NCBI RefSeq assembly: GCF_016801865.2
Contig: NC_068938.1
Coordinates: forward strand, 210,145,734-210,209,733
DNA from: Culex pipiens pallens
Lineage: Eukaryota > Arthropoda > Insecta > Diptera > Culicidae
DNA: 64,000 bases
Direction of reading: 5' to 3'
Part shown: positions 58,001-64,000 of the stretch, in pieces
Position numbering within the stretch: the first letter of the stretch is position 1
How the letters are laid out: the number at the start of each line of letters is the position of its first letter
The notes under the pieces: generated by a model
The model's input: the letters and a program-made list of their open reading frames with translations, nothing else
What the model was told of the DNA's origin: nothing
Database searches by the model: none
Made by a program: the position numbers and the translations under genes

Positions 58001-58353
58001 AATCAAATCACACCAAAAAATGTTAATCTCAAAATTGCTTTTGGACTGCTTCAAAGTGATCTGGGAAAGGGCAATTCAAAAAGGTGACCAAAACGTTTGC
58101 GTTTTAATTTTGAAAATAACGATTTTTTGATGCCCACAAAAATTTACTAATTTCGCTGATTTTCGGTCGCTGTTCCATAGAATGCTCCAAAGTGAACTAA
58201 AAGCATTCTTGAGATCATGGGGGAGTTTATCAAAATGCCCCATTTTTTGCTTGATTTGATAAAAAATCAAAGACATGCAAAAATAAAACATTGAAAAAGG
58301 CATAAAACTAGAAAAAAGTAATGCTTTGAATAAATCTTTGAAATTTTGCAATA

Positions 58354-58767
58354 CAGTCCAGACTCGATTATCCGAAGCCTCGATTATCCGAAGTTTCGAT
58401 TATCCGAAGTTCGATTATCCGAAGGTTTGTATGGGTCTTCGGATAATCGAAACACCAAGGATTTTTTTTAATTTTCTTGTTTTTCACATCAAATTCGAAT
58501 TATGTGACCCAATTTTAGTCAAATTAGAATAGTTGACTGCCTATTAAATTATGAAATGTATTTTTTTTATACATTTCATCACCGCCATTTTGGATTTAAA
58601 AACTATAAATCACTTTAGCGTAGTTTTTTTTACTTTAGCGTAGTTCAGGGACCATACTAAACAATCGAAAATATGAGAACAAAAAAAAATCGTGATTCGA
58701 TTATCTTAATTTTCGAATATCCGAAGTGAAACTTTGCCAAAGCCTTCGGATAATCGAGTCTGGACTG
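58354..58767. mobile_element. TA-target MITE, CAGTCCAGACTCGATTATCC family, copy 4
   Basis: Both termini are perfect and flanked by TA. CGATTATCCGAAG is repeated four times at the left end. Confidence 0.82.
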
Positions 58768-60999
58768 TATTGTGGCTGTCCCACAATTTTTACCAAAATC
58801 AAGATAATGTTGTGATTTTTTTTCGTGGAATGAAATTCACCGTAATTTGTGCATATTAACAACATTTCAAAAGCAATATCTCACAACATCAAGAAACATT
58901 TTGATGCTTCAATGCACCAAATCTAAATCTTCTTCACAGATATGCCATCATCTCTCAGCCATACGAAAAAAAGAGAAAAGGTTACGCCACGCTCGGGTGC
59001 ACCCAACGCCATCACATTCACAAATCGTCGAACAAAAATACACTTCCAGTACAAGTACCTAAGTTAAGACCGCGACGACGCTCTGCCGTCATTTCTCAAG
59101 GAAGTTGTGTTTCGTTCGGATATTTTAACAACCAGCGTGCAAAATTGCCCCTCTCTCCAGCCTGCGAGACGGTTAGTGGCTGTGGTGGAATTCCAAGCCT
59201 GGTTAGTATACGACCATCCGTAATGTGCATTTTGTGAACATCTCTCGATCGGTAACTAGTGAATTTTGAAAAGGGCGTAAATTCTTTTTTGAAGATTCGA
59301 TATGTCGAAGATTTAAAAAATGTGGTTTAATTGAACAGTTTTTGTAAGCAAAATTAATTTATAAAAAAAATTGAACTTAGCTATCAAACGTACAAACTTT
59401 TGAAAAGTTCTACCACAACATGCTCTTTTAGTCGATGGAAAAAGTTTTTCCCTCCCACGTCTTTCCAATTGACTGAGCTGGAGTCTCTTCATTCAAAATT
59501 CCATAATGCATTTAAATGGCCCACTCAAAACAGCAACCCAGCATAGTTTGGCATGCAAAGGCACCTTCCACAACAGCCACACAGACACACAGGTTGAAAT
59601 TTTCATGTTGAATAGCTTCATTCTTCGTACCAGTCAGCAGTGCCAGCATGTTTTTAATGTTTTTGTATAAAAATGCCACAAAAGTCTGGCGCTCGCGCGC
59701 TTCTTCGTCAGAGTCGACTGAAGATTCGATGGTGTGGAAAGCGATTTTTCTATTTTTTTTTTCTTCTGATACCTCATCAAAACAGCAAGGTTGAAATCAA
59801 CAATGTCTTGTGAAGGCCCTAGCTTTGGTTTTTTTTTTTTCTTAGGGCTGTTGGATTTTTTTTTACAATTTCTATACACAGACACAAATATGGTAATATT
59901 CATCAGGGAGTGGTGACAGATTTTGTGTCAAAAAATGTGGTTTCTGATGAATTTTCATCAGGTTCAAATGTTTACACATGTTTTAAGAAAAATTACTCAA
60001 AAAAGAGGTAATATTCAACCAACCAAATTTTCAACCTTCCGACCGAATTCAACTTTTTTTTTCTATGTAAATTCGAAAAACATGTTTTTTTTGAAAGCAT
60101 GAAAAATTGCTGTTGAATCCTTAATTTGCTTTTGCCTTTCAGGCCATTTCGTCGCATTATGCATGCAAAATACAAGGAAAAATTGGCAAAAACTCGGGGT
60201 TGTTTTGTTGACCAAGTTCTCTTGTGCATGCCAAGTTGAAAAGAAATTAACTACACAGAAAAAAAAATGTAAATTTACCCGACACTGAAACCTTGTTTTG
60301 AACGTAAACATGCTCGATGTAATTTTGAAATTCATTGTAAATAGATGTATTGCATTTAAAGAGCCTTCATGTAAAGTCAGATTCAACGTAATGCTTGAAC
60401 TTCATTTAAATGGAACTTTTGTTTTTGGTTCGTCATAAATTTGAAAGTTGAAAAGCATGTAAATGCACTTATGATGTATATTTGTGGAATTTAAAATTTG
60501 AAAAACATGTAAATTTAAAGTTCAAATTGTTTTGCGAGTGACAGCTCACAAAAACAAATCAGTTCATTTGTTGTTAATGCTTGGTGCGCTTGGTGCGGAG
60601 TTCAGTGAAAGTGTTTTCGACTTTTCGTATCAAATGAAACGGTAAAACGCTCTATTTTAGTCAAAACAAACTAAATAAATGTCATTAGTGGCAAAACGAT
60701 TTTCGCGACAGTCGGCAAACAAAGGTCAGCGGATGTTGTGGCCGTACTCCGCAAAGAATCCGGAGAGCGGTTTCTAAATAAAGTTGATTGCTAAATAACA
60801 AACATTGGTAAGCATTAAAAATTAATAGTTCAAGCTAAACATTGTGAATGGACCAATGTGGATCTGTAAACAAAGAGCTCATTCTTAAAGTAAACACTCA
60901 CTAAAGGGAAAAGATGTACTATTTGTTTGCAAATTCACATTGTTTTGCTTGAGTTGTTACATTAGTTCACAAATAAAAAGTCCAGTTTTACCCAGTTGC
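58768..60999. other. AT-rich sequence, no gene recognised
   Basis: Open frames up to 107 codons without motif. 60540-60790 has slightly higher GC and ends in AATAAA-type runs, but no frame. Confidence 0.35.
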
Positions 61000-61450
61000 T
61001 CAAAAGCGGTGTTCGGAACCAGATAACTGTAAACCGGGTTCCCCGTAATTCTCGTAAGATTTACACCCAAGTTCTTCCTTAGACCTAGATGCACCTGCCT
61101 TTATCCTCTTCTTTTTACTCACTCTGCTGTCTACGCGATTGCTCATGCTCTTTCCCGCGGTGGCTCGATACGGTGATGCTCCGCCAGACTTCCGATTCCG
61201 GTTCTCGTCATTCCGCTTCCTCCACATAGTCCCAGCATTACGGCGGATTGTGCCACCGTGTCTACTGCTTCCTCACGACACCTGTTCACCCTTCGTCGGC
61301 CTTCGCCTCCTCTAGCCGCACCGCAGCTGCTGAATTGTCGTGGCCCGTGTGGTGCAGGGCAAGAGGGACTGGGGCAACGCTTTGCCAGCGACCTCCGTAG
61401 TCCGGAGAGATTGACGCGATACAAATACCCTGTGTTTTCCGCCGACAATT
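61000..61450 (-). other. GC-rich island with short open frames, unknown
   Basis: Two overlapping minus-strand frames (101 and 75 codons) contain Cys/Pro- and Arg/Lys-rich stretches. Neither matches a family I know. It may be a transposon remnant. Confidence 0.3.
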
Positions 61451-61612
61451 ATTATTTGGTAAACAAATTATTTCTATTTTAATTTACCTCCAAGAGGGCC
61501 TTTCATTTCTTCATTTTATTCTCGCCTTTTCTTTTTTCACCTTCGCAAGGAATCAAACAAGCCACAAATCCCACCCACACTCACACTTGAACCGCACACC
61601 TTTCAAAGCTGC

Positions 61613-62010
61613 TTACGTCGAGTTGGCGTTCGGACCGCGCGACCGAAGGCCTGCACCACGTTGGCAAAGTTGCGGTTGTACTGGATGCGGCGCTTGGCAC
61701 GGCCGGTCTTCTTCTTTTCCTTTTTCTCGATCTTCGGCGTTTGACCCCTTGACATTGCCGGCACGGGCCAGCGAACCGTGTACCTTACCACCGAGCAGCG
61801 GCACGGTCAGGTCGAGTTCGGCCGAGCCGAGGGGGGACACGAGCGAGTCGTGGGCGAGCAGCATGCCCTCGCAGGACAGCACCAGCTGGGCCGGTTCCTC
61901 GATGCACTCCAGGGCGGCGAGCTTGACCTTGGTACATCTTGAATGGTTTCCCGGGGTCCGACCTCTAGGACGTGAGTGTTCAGTCCACGAACGTGCAACT
62001 GCAACTTGAT
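61613..62010 (-). pseudogene. RpS30: RpS30 / FAU (ubiquitin-like-S30 fusion) pseudogene
   Basis: The minus strand encodes, in pieces, the FAU fusion: a ubiquitin-like part (LHVRGLNTHVLEV, ETIQDV, then LAALECIEEPAQLVL) and ribosomal protein S30 (KVHGSLARAGNVKG, QTPKIEKKEKKKTGRAKRRI, NFANVVQAFGR, RGPNANS). Reading through requires frame changes near 61935, 61745 and 61640. The expected ATG is replaced by ATC (62008-62010). The copy is intronless in the region seen, and an AATAAA lies about 95 nt past the stop (minus strand), but I see no poly(A) tail. It is most simply a retrocopy that has decayed and cannot make S30. Confidence 0.88.
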
Positions 62011-62232
62011 CTGGCGTTTCTAGCACGGCACGAATCAAAAAAAGGACGATTTGCTGCTACTTTTCCCGAATTCAGCATTATTTTTTTTTTGCAGTTTAAA
62101 AAGCAGTTTCAACTGATCGCGGCAACTGAGCAAGCTGTCAACGTTTAGTGGAATCTTCCTTCTTTGTCGTTCATGGTGCAAGCAGGACAGAAAGAGCGAA
62201 TTTGACAGCTGCACGCTCAGGAGTATATATGT

Positions 62233-62286
62233 ACTAAGTTTGAGTCAACAGTGTACATATATGTAAACTGTTGACTCAAACTTAGT
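62233..62286. repeat. Perfect 20-bp hairpin
   Basis: actaagtttgagtcaacagt at 62233-62252 and its exact complement at 62267-62286 enclose a 14-nt loop. Neither a MITE end nor a terminator context was identified. Confidence 0.85.
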
Positions 62287-62289
62287 TTG

Positions 62290-62780
62290 GTTGCTTTCAT
62301 TATGTACTCTAAACGTGAGTAAATTAGACTCAAAATAAAGTTATTTTTTCTCAGGGAGTTTCCTCAATTTTCAAAATTGCAAAAAACCTGTTTGGTACAA
62401 ATTCAAATTAAACTTTTTGTTTCTCGGCCCTGGTCGGGTTTAAAGGGTGGAGGAGGCTAATTTTATTTTATTTTTAAACAAAAAGTATCACAAAATGCTG
62501 AATACATTGTAACAGTCATGCTACTGTTAAATTTGTAAAAATTTCAATAAATTAATGAAAATATCGATTTTTTTTAAAGTGCCGATTTTAAATTTGAAGG
62601 CCACGTAGTTTATGTACGATCCCTTCCAACCGATAGTGTTTCTCTAGAAAAAGTAGCCCCTTGCCAAACCCAATTTTGATTACACGCAACTCCAACAAAA
62701 CGTCTGAAGCTGGATGGTTACCATCAAGTTGTCAAAGTGGTCAAAGTAAACAAAAAAAAAAAAAATTAGATCGAGTGCAA
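62290..62780. other. AT-rich sequence, nothing recognised
   Basis: Short dispersed-repeat-like runs only, for example a phrase near 62580-62630 resembling the ends of the GGGACCATCC MITE. Confidence 0.35.
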
Positions 62781-62785
62781 ATCGT

Positions 62786-63720
62786 GCTAAACTTCGGAGG
62801 GTCTCACGCTGGTTGCGGCCAAGGAAGGTGATTTGGACACGACGGATAATCCACATTCCGATGACGGCCAGCTGTCACGATGTTGCATCGAGTATAACCG
62901 TTTCCAGATGATGTAGCTTTTGCTGGATCACGGCACAAAGGTGCACGCCTCAGATAAAGACGATCTGTCCGGAACTACTCTGTCAACCTGAACGTGGCCG
63001 ATTCGTGAAAGTTTACCTCGCCGCAGTACGCGGCCACTAATGGAAAGTCCGCAAACTGTTGATCAAGGTAAAATCCTTTAAGATTTGCTATTTATTTATT
63101 TTTTTAAATGTCTTTTTTATGCAGTGATGGCGATGGAGTGCTCAATGAACGATCGGCTGAGGAGCATCGTCTCAAGAAGGAAAGCTTGGTACACGTGCAT
63201 TGGTTTTTCCTGTAGTTCACACACGGCACCGAACCGTTATGTAGGACCAAGATGCTCAAACGAGTCTGGATCTGGTTACCACCGACGAAACCTTCACGAT
63301 GCCGGAGTCACTACGACGCTGTTGGTCTTATTTCTTCAGGTGGGACGAATTGTTGAACGACATCAAACGTAATTAATATTATGTTTTGTTGTAGATCCTG
63401 GCTGCTGCCACCTCCGTCTAATACGTGTTGCCGAATCGAAACTCGACGGTTTTGTGCTTCAAACCAACAACCACTCGCTACCATCCGTTTCCGCCTTCCT
63501 CAGAAGGATGAATTTATCGATACGGTGGCGAGCGCGCCAAACATGATGGACATCTTGCCCTACGGCACAAGGATCAGAAGCGTGTCGATGTACGGCCTCC
63601 GGCACAAGCCACTGAGACAGATCCCGCACTAACGAGATTTGGATCTGATGATTATTGTAGCGTTAATATCATCTTGACTACATCAGCTGTAAGTATTGCA
63701 TTTTTTTTTTATTTTTGCAG
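62786..63720 (+). pseudogene. Ankyrin-repeat-like gene fragment, decayed, with intron-like gaps
   Basis: Plus-strand islands resemble ankyrin repeats: LVAAKEGDLDT (~62810), LLLDHGTKVHASDKDDLSGT (~62922) and AAVRGH then WKVRKLLIK (~63020). In-frame stops and shifts separate them. Intron-like gaps with GT..AG borders follow: gtaaaatcc to atgcag (about 63068-63123), gtaattaat to ttgtag (about 63369-63394) and gtaagtatt to tttgcag (about 63689-63720). A later frame (63381-63632) has no known motif. It looks like an unprocessed, dead gene copy in a host intron. The family call is tentative. Confidence 0.4.
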
Positions 63721-63776
63721 TTAATCTCGCATAGACAAATCCACAGTTTGATAAGCTTTTTTCCTACACTTTTATA

Positions 63777-63983
63777 TTACTCCGTTGAATTTAAAATCTG
63801 ATATTACTTTTCAAGCTTTTAGCCCAATGTAGTTTAGAATCATTCACTTTTGTCTTTTATGATCAAAAATAAGTACTCTTTGAATGAAGTCAAGTGCTTG
63901 ATTTGATCAGAAAGGATAGATAAACCACATTTGGCCATAGAAGCATTTGAAATTTACATTGGATTTAAAATTCAACGGAGTAA
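63777..63983. mobile_element. 207-bp MITE, terminus TTACTCCGTTGAATTT
   Basis: Left ttactccgttgaatttaaaa and right complement form ~22-bp inverted ends with one small difference. The interior is AT-rich. Confidence 0.65.
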
Positions 63984-64000
63984 AAATTTTTTTTTCCTTT

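Noticed and set aside
45910..64000. Upstream exon of parcas (IQIELEKLNTATDDINKLEL-type segment)
   Set aside because: Looked for on the minus strand by its expected reverse-complement runs and not found; presumed outside the window.

Overview
The window looks like intronic and intergenic DNA from a dipteran, most likely a culicine mosquito (Culex-like). The host protein is a clear SH3BP5/parcas orthologue of insect type. The rest is AT-rich DNA packed with MITEs, non-LTR elements and Helentrons of the kind that fill mosquito genomes. The genus is an inference, not something the sequence proves.

Host gene. One host gene dominates, on the minus strand. Three parcas (SH3BP5-like Rab11 exchange factor) coding exons lie at 45907-45611, 39041-38958 and 5586-4636, with a 3'UTR below 4636. 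They encode 443 consecutive residues ending at a stop. The N-terminal exon or exons were not found and should lie beyond 64000, so everything from 5.6 to 64 kb is parcas intron or upstream sequence. The intron at 5587-38957 is 33 kb, swollen by transposons. Two other host-like genes are dead: a frameshifted RpS30 (FAU) retrocopy-like pseudogene (61613-62010, minus) and an ankyrin-like fragment with intron-like gaps (62.8-63.7 kb, plus).

Mobile DNA in the 33-kb intron. (1) 17496-28267 is a complete-looking 10.8-kb Helentron (rolling-circle transposon). It encodes an uninterrupted four-exon Rep-helicase-endonuclease of about 1,888 aa. It also carries decayed gene-like fragments and, unusually, two sequences matching the replication-dependent histone mRNA 3'-end signal. 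(2) 7075-15298 is an 8.2-kb non-autonomous relative with the same end architecture. It is made of 139-bp tandem units in both orientations around a palindromic core, holds a 1.6-kb tandem duplication, and is interrupted by a non-LTR retrotransposon (10446-13370) with a chimeric 5' end. It sits inside one arm of a roughly 480-bp palindrome. (3) Further along are a piggyBac-like MITE, a retroposed 1-kb insert with a 24-bp target duplication (32343-33388), and a 1.84-kb hAT-like element carrying a 600-bp 8-mer minisatellite (36845-38684).

Rest of the window. The left edge (1-3160) is a degenerate ~650-bp AT-rich tandem repeat, with copies interrupted by different MITEs. The 39-45.6 kb intron holds a 2.1-kb element with long inverted repeats (41499-43602). 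Upstream of the 45.9-kb exon are a possible solo LTR (46.5-47.4 kb), a 13-bp minisatellite split by a hairpin MITE (49.1-49.7 kb), a 2.2-kb retroposed insert with a 23-bp duplication (55804-58000), and several MITEs. Four copies of one TA-target MITE family (terminus CAGTCCAGACTCGATTATCC) are scattered across the window. No tRNA, rRNA or CRISPR locus was seen.
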